This document shows positions 25,042-33,847 of a stretch of 64,000 nucleotides of DNA, one piece after another. Position 1 is the first letter of the stretch. Every line of letters begins with the position of its first letter. The notes below the pieces were generated by a model. The model had not been told where the DNA came from and searched no databases. It saw only the letters and a program-made list of their open reading frames with translations. This DNA comes from Paraburkholderia kururiensis (GTDB taxonomy: Bacteria > Pseudomonadota > Gammaproteobacteria > Burkholderiales > Burkholderiaceae). Where the stretch lies: assembly GCF_034424375.1 (NCBI RefSeq), contig NZ_CP139965.1:868001-932000 (forward strand), given 5' to 3'. The translations under genes and the position numbers were made by a program.

Positions 25042-26445
25042 TCAAACCAGGCCGGTCGCGTAATACACGGCGATCACGAAGAACACCGCGAGCGTCTTGA
25101 TGACGGTGACCGCAAAGATGTCGCGGTACGACTCGCGGTGCGTGAGCCCCGTCACCGCGAGCAGCGTGATGACGGCGCCGTTGTGCGGCAGCGTGTCCAT
25201 GCCGCCGCTTGCCATCGCCACGACACGGTGCAGAACGTCGAGCGGAATGTGCGCGGCCTCGGCGCCCTTGATGAACGTGTCGGACATCGCCGCCAGCGCG
25301 ATGCTCATGCCGCCCGACGCGGATCCCGTAATGCCGGCCAGCGAGCTCACCGAAACCGCTGCGTTCACGAGCGGATTCGGAATGCTCTTCAACGCGTCGC
25401 CCACCACGAGGAAGCCAGGCAGCGCGGCGATCACGCCGCCGAAGCCGTATTCGGACGCCGTGTTCATCGATGCGAGCAACGCCCCCGCCACAGCGGCCTT
25501 CGTGCCCGTCGCGAAGCGGTCGCGCACGCGGTTGAACGCCGTCAGCACGACCAGCAGGATGCCCAGCAGCAGCGCGCCTTCAACGGACCAGATGGCCACG
25601 ACCTGCTTGATGGTCGCGGTGACCGGCGCATGCACGCCAGGCAATACCTGCGGTGCTACGGAGTAGGTAGCCGCGCCGTACCACTGCGGAATCAGGCGCG
25701 TGAGCGCGAAGTTCGCCACGCCCACCAGCACGAGCGGTGCGACGGCCAGCAGCGGATGCGGCAGGCTCGCCGTCTCCACGCGCTCCGGTTCGTTCACGAG
25801 CGCCGTGCCATAGCCCTCGCCCTTCGCCATCGCGCTGCGGCGCCGCCAGTCCAGATAGGTGAGGCCCACCACGATGATGAACAACGAGCCGATCACGCCG
25901 AGCGCGGGCGCAGCCCAGGCGGTCGTCTTGAAGAACGTGGTGGGGATGATGTTCTGGATCTGCGGCGTGCCCGGCAGCGAGTCCATGGTGAACGAGAACG
26001 CGCCCAGCGCGATAGCGCCCGGCATCAAGCGCTTGGGAATGTTGCTCTGACGGTAGAGTTCGGCGGCGAACGGGTACACCGCGAAGACCACGACGAAGAG
26101 CGACACGCCGCCATAGGTCAGCAACGCGCACACCGCCACGATCACGGCATTCGCGCGCGACCGGCCGATGTACCGGATGGCGGCCGCCACGATCGACTCC
26201 GAGAAACCCGAGAGTTCGATCACCTTGCCGAACACGGCGCCGAGCAGAAACACGGGGAAATACAGCTTCACGAAGCCCACCATTTTTTCCATGAAGATGC
26301 CGGAGAAGACGGGCGCCACGGCGGCGGGGTCGGTGAGCAGCACGGCGCCCAAGGCGGCGACGGGCGCGAAGAGAATCACGCTGTAGCCGCGGTAGGCGGC
26401 GAACATCAGAAACGCCAGGGCGGCAAGGACGATGACAAAGGACAT
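25042..26445 (-). CDS. GntP-family permease
   Basis: 467-residue inner-membrane transporter with 12 or so helices. GntP family (gluconate, hydroxybutyrate and similar organic acids, H+ symport). Landmarks: FGKVIELSGFSESIV, LTYGGVSLFVVVFAVYPFA, FSFTMDSLPGTPQIQNIIPTTFF and GSASGGMSIAL. Several Burkholderia relatives next to a sigma-54 activator are annotated as D-beta-hydroxybutyrate or similar permeases; the substrate here is inferred only. ATG 26445 has AGGAG 6 bp upstream. A sigma-54 promoter lies about 85 bp upstream and the activator is divergently encoded. Confidence 0.87.
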   Translation of the reverse strand: MSFVIVLAALAFLMFAAYRGYSVILFAPVAALGAVLLTDPAAVAPVFSGIFMEKMVGFVKLYFPVFLLGAVFGKVIELSGFSESIVAAAIRYIGRSRANAVIVAVCALLTYGGVSLFVVVFAVYPFAAELYRQSNIPKRLMPGAIALGAFSFTMDSLPGTPQIQNIIPTTFFKTTAWAAPALGVIGSLFIIVVGLTYLDWRRRSAMAKGEGYGTALVNEPERVETASLPHPLLAVAPLVLVGVANFALTRLIPQWYGAATYSVAPQVLPGVHAPVTATIKQVVAIWSVEGALLLGILLVVLTAFNRVRDRFATGTKAAVAGALLASMNTASEYGFGGVIAALPGFLVVGDALKSIPNPLVNAAVSVSSLAGITGSASGGMSIALAAMSDTFIKGAEAAHIPLDVLHRVVAMASGGMDTLPHNGAVITLLAVTGLTHRESYRDIFAVTVIKTLAVFFVIAVYYATGLV

Positions 26446-26529
26446 TGAGTCTCCTGTTTGTTTTACGTGTACGCGCCGGCTTCGCGGGTGCGGTGGGGCA
26501 GGTTGCGGCGCGATGAAGCGCGCCGCTGT

Positions 26530-26546
26530 ATGCAGGTTCCGTGCCC
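26530..26546 (-). promoter_or_regulatory. Sigma-54 (-24/-12) promoter of the GntP permease
   Basis: Minus strand GGGCACG-N4-CTGCAT: GG and GC elements exactly 10 bp apart, with GGCACG matching the -24 consensus and one mismatch at -12. It fits the divergently encoded sigma-54 activator. Confidence 0.7.
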
Positions 26547-26677
26547 GTGGGGCTGCGAACGATTCGCTCGATGCCGCTTTGCGGCGCATCGGCTTGCCTG
26601 GCGGACCTCTGCGGTCTCTGGCCTGACAGGCTGCGTGTCGTGTGCGACGCCGACGTAGACGCCACGATCGTAGAAAC

Positions 26678-26694
26678 TGTCTCGACATGGAGAC
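26678..26694. promoter_or_regulatory. Upstream activator dyad 1
   Basis: TGTCTC-N5-GGAGAC, the close-packed version of the half-site TGGAGACA. It lies about 150 bp upstream of the sigma-54 promoter, a normal enhancer distance. Confidence 0.5.
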
Positions 26695-26755
26695 GCCGCG
26701 CAGCATACGTGGACCGCTTGCCACGCCGATATCCGTGTATTTACGGGCTTGCCGC

Positions 26756-26797
26756 TTGTCTCCATGGCGGGATACAGTTTTCTCGAACTGGAGACAA
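26756..26797. promoter_or_regulatory. Upstream activator dyad 2
   Basis: Perfect 9-bp inverted repeat TTGTCTCCA-N24-TGGAGACAA with half-site centres 33 bp apart, about three helical turns. It shares the half-site of dyad 1 and lies just before the activator gene, so it could also mediate autoregulation. Confidence 0.55.
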
Positions 26798-26831
26798 CGA
26801 GACATCCAGCATGCCAGGAGACGCTGACAGC

Positions 26832-28322
26832 ATGATGAACGACTGGGCCGGCCTGCCCGCCACCTATGGCGATGTACTGCGCCGCGCCATGGATTCGCTC
26901 TTTCGCACCTTCGAAAACTTCAGCGAAGGCACGTTCATTGTGGATGCCGACGCGCGCGTCGTATGGATCAACAAGCGCTACGCCGCGCGTTTCGGTTTTG
27001 CGGACCCGCAGCAGGCCATCGGGCTCGACTGCGAGACCGTGATTCCGAACAGCCTGATGCGCGACGTCGTGACCACGGGCAAGCCGATCTTGCTCGATAT
27101 CCTCGAGACCGACCGCGAACCGCTCGTCGTCACGCGTCTGCCGCTCAAGGACGATGCGGGCACGACCATCGGCGCCGTGGGCTTTGCGCTCTTCGACGAA
27201 CTGAAGGCGCTCACACCGCTCTTCTCCCACTATTCGAGAGTTCAGCAGGAGCTGATCGCGACGCGTCAGTCGCTCGCTCAGGCGCGCCGCGCCAAGTACA
27301 CGTTCGCGAGCTTCGTGGGCACGAGCCCGGCGAGCCTCGAGGTGAAGCGCCAGGCGAGGCGCGCGGCGCAGGTCGACTCGCCGGTCTTGTTGCTGGGCGA
27401 GACCGGCACGGGCAAGGAACTGCTCGCGCATGCCATCCACGGCGCGTCGTCGCGTGCGGACAAGCCGCTCGTGACGGTGAACGTGGCCGCCATTCCCGAC
27501 ACGCTGCTCGAAGTCGAGTTCTTCGGCGCGGCGCCGGGCGCGTACACCGGCGCGGACCGCAAGGGTCGCGTCGGCAAATTCGAGCTTGCGGACGGCGGCA
27601 CGCTGTTTCTCGACGAGATCGGCGACATGCCCTTGGCGCTGCAAGGCAAGCTGCTGCGCGTGTTGCAGGATCGCGAGTTCGAACCGCTCGGCTCGAATCG
27701 CATCGTGCGCGCCGACGTGCGGATCATCGCCGCCACTTCGGCCGACTTGCCCACGCTCGTCGCCGCGGGCCGCTTTCGCGCCGATCTCTTCTATCGCCTC
27801 AATGTGCTGACCATCCACGCACCGCCGCTGCGCGAACGGCTGTCGGACATCGAGTCGCTCGCTTACGCGATTCTGGAAGACCTTTCCACGGCGGCGCGCG
27901 GCGGTCACTTCGAACTGCAGGAGGACGCGTTGCGGTTGTTGTGCTCGCACGCATGGCCCGGCAACGTGCGCGAGTTGCGCAACACGCTGGAGCGCGCGGT
28001 GATGCTCTCGGACAGCGAGCGCATCGACGCACGCGCGCTGGCGCCGTTCATCGCCGTGGCCGGCGCTTCGCATGGTTCGAGCGGCGCGCCCGTCGCTGCG
28101 GTTAATGTGACGGAGGGCGGTGTCGATGCGGCTACAGCGACGGCCACAACTGGCGCGCCCGCCCAGCAATCGTGGGCCGACGCGATGGCGGCCTTCGAGA
28201 AGCGTTTTCTGGGCGAGGCGCTCAAGGCCTGCGATGGACACGTCGCGGACGCGGCCGCGCGCATCGGCATGGGACGCGCGACGCTTTACAAGAAGATTGC
28301 GGCATACGGCATCGAAGTGTGA
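26832..28322 (+). CDS. Sigma-54-dependent transcriptional activator (PAS-AAA-Fis HTH)
   Basis: 496 residues. An N-terminal PAS-type sensor (about 10-125) is followed by an AAA+ domain with Walker A GETGTGKE, the sigma-54 contact loop GAYTGA (the Tyr variant of GAFTGA) and Walker B GGTLFLDEIGD, R-finger region FRADLFYRLNVL, and a C-terminal Fis-type helix-turn-helix (AAARIGMGRATLYKKIAAYGI). It should activate the divergent GntP permease. ATG 26832 is chosen for AGGAG 11 bp upstream. ATG 26811 is an alternative adding seven residues. Confidence 0.88.
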   Translation: MMNDWAGLPATYGDVLRRAMDSLFRTFENFSEGTFIVDADARVVWINKRYAARFGFADPQQAIGLDCETVIPNSLMRDVVTTGKPILLDILETDREPLVVTRLPLKDDAGTTIGAVGFALFDELKALTPLFSHYSRVQQELIATRQSLAQARRAKYTFASFVGTSPASLEVKRQARRAAQVDSPVLLLGETGTGKELLAHAIHGASSRADKPLVTVNVAAIPDTLLEVEFFGAAPGAYTGADRKGRVGKFELADGGTLFLDEIGDMPLALQGKLLRVLQDREFEPLGSNRIVRADVRIIAATSADLPTLVAAGRFRADLFYRLNVLTIHAPPLRERLSDIESLAYAILEDLSTAARGGHFELQEDALRLLCSHAWPGNVRELRNTLERAVMLSDSERIDARALAPFIAVAGASHGSSGAPVAAVNVTEGGVDAATATATTGAPAQQSWADAMAAFEKRFLGEALKACDGHVADAAARIGMGRATLYKKIAAYGIEV

Positions 28323-28358
28323 CCGGCGGCGTTTCCGTGCCGCCATCGGGAGACAACG

Positions 28359-29030
28359 ATGAGGCAGGCAGCGGCGTGGCAACGGAATGGGGAGGCGACT
28401 GCGGTTGCGCGGTTCGGCGCGTGGTCTGCTGTGCGGTATCGACGTTCGCGCACGGTGGCCGGTGCCATCGCGAAAGCCGTTGCTGCGGCGCTGGTTGCGA
28501 GCGTGTTTGGGGCGGCGGCATCGTCGGCTGCGGCTCAGGCGTCGGCAGCCACGGCTGCATCGGACCTTTCCGCCTCGTCGGCACAGGCCGCGACCGAGCG
28601 CAAGAACTGGTACAACGATCCGTTCTTCCCACTTTCCCAGGACGTGCACGATTGTCCGTTGCCGCTCGGTCCGCTCATGACCCGCGCCGAGGCCGAAGAC
28701 GACGCCCACTATCGCGTCGAACGCGGCACCACGTGCTGGCTTGCCCACAAGTGCACCAAGCCCAACTCCTATTTGTACGACGCGCCCATTGCCGGCGCGA
28801 TTCGCGCTTACTTCAAGGGCGCCGCGGCGCGTTCACTGGCGGGCACGAGCATCTGGATCACCGTGCAGCGCCGCTTCGTGTATGCGGAGGGTTGTGCTCC
28901 GGCATCGTTCGACCGGCAGGCGCTACAGCGCGAACTGGAAGCCATACCGGACGTCGAGCAGGTCTTCATGCGTGTGACCGACACCCCTCACGGGCCTCTG
29001 CCGTACAAGACGCTCGCGGCGCCTGAATGA
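28359..29030 (+). CDS. Putative secreted protein with BON-like C-terminal region
   Basis: 223 residues. The basic N-terminus followed by a hydrophobic stretch (VAGAIAKAVAAALVASVFGAAASSAAAQA) looks like a long signal peptide. The mature part has three or four cysteines (DCPLPLG, TTCWLAHKC, EGCAPAS) compatible with disulfides, and the segment IRAYFKGAAARSLAGTSIWITVQRRFVYAEG...LEAIPDVEQVFMRV resembles a BON fold. GGGAG precedes the ATG. It follows the sigma-54 activator after 36 bp and may be co-transcribed. Function unknown. Confidence 0.6.
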   Translation: MRQAAAWQRNGEATAVARFGAWSAVRYRRSRTVAGAIAKAVAAALVASVFGAAASSAAAQASAATAASDLSASSAQAATERKNWYNDPFFPLSQDVHDCPLPLGPLMTRAEAEDDAHYRVERGTTCWLAHKCTKPNSYLYDAPIAGAIRAYFKGAAARSLAGTSIWITVQRRFVYAEGCAPASFDRQALQRELEAIPDVEQVFMRVTDTPHGPLPYKTLAAPE

Positions 29031-29105
29031 TGCGGTGCAGTGCGCGAGGGGCACAACGTGGCAAAATCTGCGTCGAATAACAACGATGAGCCCGGGGTCC
29101 CCCAT

Positions 29106-29405
29106 ATGGCACGCAACCGTTCCTTTTGCACACGCTGGATCGACAGAAAGCCCACTGCAAGGGTTGGCGTATTGGCAACTGCCGCGGCGCTGAGCACGCT
29201 TGCCCTGCTGGCGGGCTGCAGCAGCGGCCCGCCGCTCTTCCTCTCCGACGGCCGACCTACCACGCAGGTGGACTGCTCAGGCACGGGCAGTTGGGACTCG
29301 TGCGAGCAGCAGGCTCGCGCCCGCTGCGGCGGCGCGTTCGATTCGCTGGGCCGTTCCGTCGAAGGCGACACGCGCACGCTCGTATTCGCCTGCCAGGCGA
29401 AATAG
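29106..29405 (+). CDS. Small lipoprotein
   Basis: About 99 residues with a lipobox LALLAGC (lipidated Cys at about residue 38 from this start) and four further cysteines in the mature part (VDCSGTG, DSCEQQARARC, FACQ) that may form disulfides. No family recognised. The ATG at 29106 has only a weak GGGG. GTG 29058, with GAGGGG 6 bp upstream, is a real alternative giving a 16-residue longer N-terminus. It lies downstream of another envelope protein on the same strand. Confidence 0.65.
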   Translation: MARNRSFCTRWIDRKPTARVGVLATAAALSTLALLAGCSSGPPLFLSDGRPTTQVDCSGTGSWDSCEQQARARCGGAFDSLGRSVEGDTRTLVFACQAK

Positions 29406-29454
29406 CGCCTCCGCTTCGACGTTTCTGTTCAACGCCTTGCTTCATGGCGTCGGC

Positions 29455-30741
29455 TCATAACTTCCAGTCGCGCGCGGCCTGTACGTAACCCACCGCGCTT
29501 CCGCCCGGCAGATGGAGCAGCAGCCGGACGAGATCCGGTTGGCGGTTCGTGCCGGTCTTCTGGTAGATGGACTGCATCTGCTTGCGCACCGTGTCGGGCT
29601 GTACGCCCACGCGCGCGGCGATGTCTTTGGGCGTCAGGCCGTCGGCGAGCAGGTGTGCGATGCGGCTTTCGGCCGGCGTGAGATCGAAAGCGGCGGCGAG
29701 CAGATCTTCGTCGACGGGCGGCGCCGAGCGCGGATGATAGAAGATCAGCATGGCGATGGTGCGCAGCCCGAAGGTGGCCGAGACCTCGCCGGGCACGATC
29801 AGGTTGTAGAAGACGTAGAGCATGTCGGTGCTGCCGGCGCCCGGCTCCGCAGTGGACGAGCCGCCGTTCGCGGCTTCCGTGCCGCCCGCGCTGGCCATGC
29901 CGCTGTGGCCCTGGCGCCTTGCCGGCAGCGCCGCTTCGCCGGGAATGCGCATGACGCGATAGTGGGCGGCGTCCTCGTACGCACCTGGCGCGCCGCTGCG
30001 CACGCGCCGTTCGGTTTCCGCGCAATCTTCCAGAAAGCGGCTGTAAAACGGCTCGGGCAGCACGATGCGCCGGCCGGCAATGCGAACGAGCGACGTACTT
30101 TGCAGCAGGTGTTGCGCCGGTTCGTTGTGGCGCAGAAGTTCGCCTTCCGTGGAAGTCAGGATGACCGGCTGCCTCGATCGATTGACGAAGGCGTGGCCGA
30201 CGAGCGCGTCCGTCGAAAACACGTAGCGTTGCGCCTGTAATTGCGCTGCCCGTTCCAGATGCGGCGTGAGCCGTTCCAGAAATGCCGTCATTGCGGCAGG
30301 AAAGGGTCCCTGTGCGGCTGTGCGAAGACACGCAAAAATGACAGTTACCGTTTCGTTTTCCAATATTTTGCAGGCGGAGACATAGCGCCGCCCCACGGGA
30401 ATCACGAATTCCTGAAAGAACCGGTTTTGCTGCACAAATACATCGTCAAAATGCTGATGACAATGGAACCATTTTCCGGCCGGATACGACCAGAACAGTT
30501 CGAGCCGCGGATCGATTCTGTGATATCGCTGGATATATAACAGTTCACCCACGGGCGACAGGTTAAATCCGTCGCTGAATGACAGCGCCTGATGGCGTTT
30601 GTCGAACGCGAGCACATGGATACTGGTCGCATCGATGAGCGCAGCAAGCTGCGCGTAAAAGACCTGCCACGCCTGTGGATCGCCTACGGTGTCGTATATC
30701 CGGTGCAGCAGGCGGTCATATTCATCCTCGCTTGGCTCCAC
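29455..30741 (-). CDS. LuxR-type helix-turn-helix regulator
   Basis: 428 residues. The C-terminal LuxR/NarL HTH is clear (LTPAESRIAHLLADGLTPKDIAARVGV...VRKQMQSIYQKTG, about 350-410). The N-terminal 300 residues are a long sensory region without a phospho-acceptor receiver; a PAS-like segment (VFSTDALVGHAFVNRSRQPVILTSTEGELLRHN) precedes an Ala/Gly-rich insertion. Ligand and targets unknown. The GTG at 30741 has GGGGGA 4 bp upstream. Convergent with the lipoprotein gene. Confidence 0.8.
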   Translation of the reverse strand: MEPSEDEYDRLLHRIYDTVGDPQAWQVFYAQLAALIDATSIHVLAFDKRHQALSFSDGFNLSPVGELLYIQRYHRIDPRLELFWSYPAGKWFHCHQHFDDVFVQQNRFFQEFVIPVGRRYVSACKILENETVTVIFACLRTAAQGPFPAAMTAFLERLTPHLERAAQLQAQRYVFSTDALVGHAFVNRSRQPVILTSTEGELLRHNEPAQHLLQSTSLVRIAGRRIVLPEPFYSRFLEDCAETERRVRSGAPGAYEDAAHYRVMRIPGEAALPARRQGHSGMASAGGTEAANGGSSTAEPGAGSTDMLYVFYNLIVPGEVSATFGLRTIAMLIFYHPRSAPPVDEDLLAAAFDLTPAESRIAHLLADGLTPKDIAARVGVQPDTVRKQMQSIYQKTGTNRQPDLVRLLLHLPGGSAVGYVQAARDWKL

Positions 30742-31108
30742 GGTTCCCCCGATGTTGAAGGCGGTCCGGCGAACACGTGCATTCCGTGCTGCTCATATTT
30801 TCCCCAAATGAGGAATATACAGGCAAATTACCGCCCGTTAATCTCTCCGCTCCTTTCCGCACATTTCACGTCCAGTTTGGCGGAGAAAAAGAGAATTTCG
30901 GTGCGGAGGCCAACGTTTGTCGCGGGGGCGCGCGTTTTATAGTGGATCACACGTGCGCCGGCAAACACAGAGAGGGCAGGTTTTTCCGCATCGCAGTTGC
31001 GGCTAAGGACTAAACGGCACAGTTTTCCGCTATGAGGGCACGGCCGAAACCTCACGGACGCACGTGAGCGTGTGTGCAGCGGTCTTGATTGCAATTCCGG
31101 GGAAAGCA
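30742..31108. other. Intergenic region, no supported gene
   Basis: Divergent promoter region between the LuxR-type regulator and a small plus-strand gene. The first 200 bp are less GC-rich than neighbours. A 44-codon open frame at 30811 lacks a ribosome-binding site. Confidence 0.4.
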
Positions 31109-31309
31109 ATGAATCACCATCAACTCGAAAAAGACATTGAGCATCTGGAGCAAGTCATCGCAAGAATCTCGGCGGAAGATCGCATTCCGCTGTCTTACTG
31201 GCGCAATCGTCTCGCGCGGGTGCAGTCGGCCGATCTCGTGCCGTCGCAAGCCAGCCGTATCCGGCGGCTGAACGAGGCGCTTCAGGCGCTGGAGGCGCGA
31301 ACCAAATAA
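31109..31309 (+). CDS. Small hypothetical protein (66 aa), helical
   Basis: MNHHQLEKDIEHLEQVIARISAED and a C-terminal RIRRLNEALQALEARTK predict two amphipathic, possibly coiled-coil helices joined by a short linker. Charged, no membrane segment or signal. GGGGA 6 bp before the ATG supports translation. I recognise no family. The next gene starts 110 bp downstream. Confidence 0.65.
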   Translation: MNHHQLEKDIEHLEQVIARISAEDRIPLSYWRNRLARVQSADLVPSQASRIRRLNEALQALEARTK

Positions 31310-31419
31310 GCCGGCATGCGGCCGCGCACCGCACCCCATGCGCGGCCGATCAGCATCGCAGCCATACTGAAAGAACATGCCGGCCAGGGCCGGCCGACTG
31401 GAACACTCAGGGGGCCTCG

Positions 31420-32619
31420 ATGAGACGGGCAGGATTTTCGGCTGCGCGACTGGAAAAACTGGGCGCGGTGATGCAGGGCTATGTCGATCGGGGCGACGTG
31501 GCCGGTGTCGTCACGCTCGCGTGGCGACATGGCGAAACCGCGTGGTTCGATGCGCGCGGCTGGCGCGATGAAGCGTCGCAGGCGCCTATGGAGCACAGCA
31601 CGCTGTTTCGTATCGCGTCGATGACGAAGCCGGTCGCGAGCGCGGCCGTGATGATGCTTGCGGAAGAAGACCGGCTGGCGCTGGACGAGCCGGTGGCGCG
31701 GTGGCTGCCCGAACTCGCATCGCCGCAGGTGTTGCGCGATCCCGCCGGCCCGCTCGACAACACCGAACCCGCGCGCACGCCGGTTACCGTGCTGGATCTG
31801 CTCACGCACCGCGCAGGCTACGCTTATCACTTCACGTCGATGGGGCCGCTTTCCGAGGCCTATAAGACGCTCTTCGATCGCCGCGATGCCTTCGCGAATG
31901 CGGATGCATGGCTCGCCGAGGCGGCGCGGCTGCCGCTGATCTTTCATCCCGGCACGCGCTGGAACTACAGCATCGCCACCGACATTCTCGGCGTACTGAT
32001 CGAACGCGTATGCGGCACGACGCTGGACGCGTTCCTGCGCGAGCGCATCTTCGTGCCGCTCGGCATGCGCGATACGTCCTTCTGGGTGCACGAGACGCAG
32101 CTGCCGCGCCTTGCCACGGCGTACGGCGTCGCGCCGGGCACGATGCGGCGCGTGGTGGAAGACCATCCGTTGCGCAGCCGCTGGGTCAACCCTGCGCGCT
32201 TTCAGAGCGGCGGCGGTGGGCTCGTTTCCACGGCGCAGGACTATCTGATGTTCGCGCGCATGCTGCTGGGCCGCGGCCGCGTGGACGACGTTCGGCTGCT
32301 CTCGCATCGCTCCGTGGACCTGATGCGCTCGAACTTCCTCACGCGCGACCAGCGCCGTATTCCCGCATTCGGGCATGTGCATTGGGCCGGGCAGGGGTTT
32401 GGCCTCGGCCTCGCCGTCGTGGACGATCCTGCCCAGCAATTGCCGCTCGGTTATCGCTCCGCGGGTTCTTTCGGCTGGCCTGGCGCTTATGGCACAAGCT
32501 GGTTCGCCGATCCCGTGGAAAACATGATCGGCGTGATGCTGATCCAGCTGCGCACGATCGAGCCGTTTCCCATGGCAGCAGACTTCGAACGCCGCCTTTA
32601 CGACGCAATCGACGATTGA
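31420..32619 (+). CDS. Serine beta-lactamase-like hydrolase (class C / EstB type)
   Basis: 399 residues. Nucleophile motif S67-M-T-K70 and a tyrosine motif Y183-S-I in HPGTRWNYS, plus HRAGY, correspond to the SxxK and YxN(S) motifs of class C beta-lactamases and family VIII esterases. The third motif is GTSWF rather than KTG, as in esterases. No signal peptide, so cytoplasmic and more likely an esterase or peptidase than an antibiotic-resistance enzyme. The start lies just after GGGGGCC; ATG is 31420. Confidence 0.85.
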   Translation: MRRAGFSAARLEKLGAVMQGYVDRGDVAGVVTLAWRHGETAWFDARGWRDEASQAPMEHSTLFRIASMTKPVASAAVMMLAEEDRLALDEPVARWLPELASPQVLRDPAGPLDNTEPARTPVTVLDLLTHRAGYAYHFTSMGPLSEAYKTLFDRRDAFANADAWLAEAARLPLIFHPGTRWNYSIATDILGVLIERVCGTTLDAFLRERIFVPLGMRDTSFWVHETQLPRLATAYGVAPGTMRRVVEDHPLRSRWVNPARFQSGGGGLVSTAQDYLMFARMLLGRGRVDDVRLLSHRSVDLMRSNFLTRDQRRIPAFGHVHWAGQGFGLGLAVVDDPAQQLPLGYRSAGSFGWPGAYGTSWFADPVENMIGVMLIQLRTIEPFPMAADFERRLYDAIDD

Positions 32620-32745
32620 CGCGCGTTCCACCGCATGCCGATTGGTGGCTTCACGGCGCTTAATCGTTTACGATCCGGTCCATGCCGCTTTATGGCGTAC
32701 ATTTGTGCGACGCATCGCGGCACTTACCTTGCAGACCGGAGATAA

Positions 32746-33039
32746 ATGCTCATGCCAAGCTATAAGCAACTGACTGCCCAACTCGAAAAGCTCCATAAGG
32801 AAGTTGCCGCTGCACGCGAAAAGGAACTCGCGCAAGCCATCGCCGAAATCAAGGAAAAGATTGCGGAATATGGCATAACCGCCGAAGAACTTGGCTTTTC
32901 GGGCAAGCGTTCAGTGGCACGCAAGCGCCCTTTGCCCGCCAAGTACCGCAACCCCAAGACCGGCGAGACCTGGAGCGGCCGTGGCCGTGCCCCCGCCTGG
33001 CTGGCCGGCAAGAATCGCGATCGTTTCCTCATCGAATAG
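32746..33039 (+). CDS. H-NS-family nucleoid protein
   Basis: 97 residues. N-terminal oligomerisation coil (LTAQLEKLHKEVAAAREKELAQAIAEIKEKIAEYG) and C-terminal DNA-binding domain with the core TWSGRGRAPAWL, the Betaproteobacterial version of the H-NS AT-hook-like loop. Expected to bind and silence AT-rich DNA. GGAG lies 5 bp before ATG 32746. A second ATG two codons later is also possible. It is followed by about 800 bp of relatively AT-rich non-coding sequence. Confidence 0.88.
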   Translation: MLMPSYKQLTAQLEKLHKEVAAAREKELAQAIAEIKEKIAEYGITAEELGFSGKRSVARKRPLPAKYRNPKTGETWSGRGRAPAWLAGKNRDRFLIE

Positions 33040-33847
33040 CCATTCCGAACGGGTCCACTTGCGTGAATTCCGTCCGGGCGGATCCGTCTTGTTTTTGTCA
33101 GCAGAATTGGAGGTCCGCCGCTCGCCAGGGCGAATGCGGCGGGCCGTCTTTCGCCGTATTACCCGCCTCTTTTACTCATTTTCCCATTCCTCTCTTTTCA
33201 TTTCGGACGAATTGACCGACGTATTGGTCGATTCAGCATCAAATGGCGTACATAGGCCTGACAGGTCTATTTCCGTTACGCGCTTCGAATTCCGCTGCGG
33301 CTTCCCGCAAGCTCTCACCTCTCGAATTTCTTTCGCGATATTGCATTGCCTTATCGCCGCATGGCTCATGCGGTTCATATCGGCTTTGGCGCGTTTTTCA
33401 GTCTGAATTTCGTGTGGCGTTTCCGCATGGGACGCGCCGATCCATCGACGCTCATGGCGAACAGCACGTTCTTCTGAACCGCGAATGCGGCTATGGGAGC
33501 CCATACCGAAAAGCAGCTTGATATCCGCAAGCGGAGTGATCGGAATACGGACATGTGGATGCCGCACGATAAGAACGATCGTCCCGAAAATCGATCAAGG
33601 CGGCGATGCGCGGCTAACTGCTCATGCCCTTGCCACGTTCCCTGAGCGGCCCTGCCTTCGCTCCCCAAAATACCGTTTGCAGCCCTGTGGAGCCGTGGCT
33701 TGAGGCGCCTACGGTTTTTGCAGAACCGGCGGCCAATGACGTGTATCATCGCGCCTTTCCGGCGAATTTTCGCCGCTGGCGGCATCGTCCGGTCATGCCG
33801 CCGCCTCATATGCCGCGAGGCTCGCGAAGCCTGCGCCAGAACCCGTG
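33040..33847. other. Long intergenic, relatively AT-rich interval
   Basis: No convincing gene. A 131-codon minus-strand frame (33567-33172) starts with GTG, lacks a ribosome-binding site and has no recognisable features. Sequence 33150-33430 is distinctly lower in GC than its flanks. A near-perfect inverted repeat GAATTGACC-N8-GGTCGATTC lies around 33207-33232. It must include the prfC promoter. Confidence 0.45.

Noticed and set aside
26463..28748. 761-codon open frame on the minus strand
   Set aside because: Antisense to the sigma-54 activator, whose motifs are unmistakable.
31420..32619. Antibiotic-resistance beta-lactamase
   Set aside because: SxxK and Tyr motifs are present, but there is no signal peptide and no KTG; more consistent with a cytoplasmic esterase-like hydrolase.
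33172..33567. 131-codon minus-strand frame in the AT-rich interval
   Set aside because: GTG start without ribosome-binding site, no recognisable features; not strong enough to call a gene.
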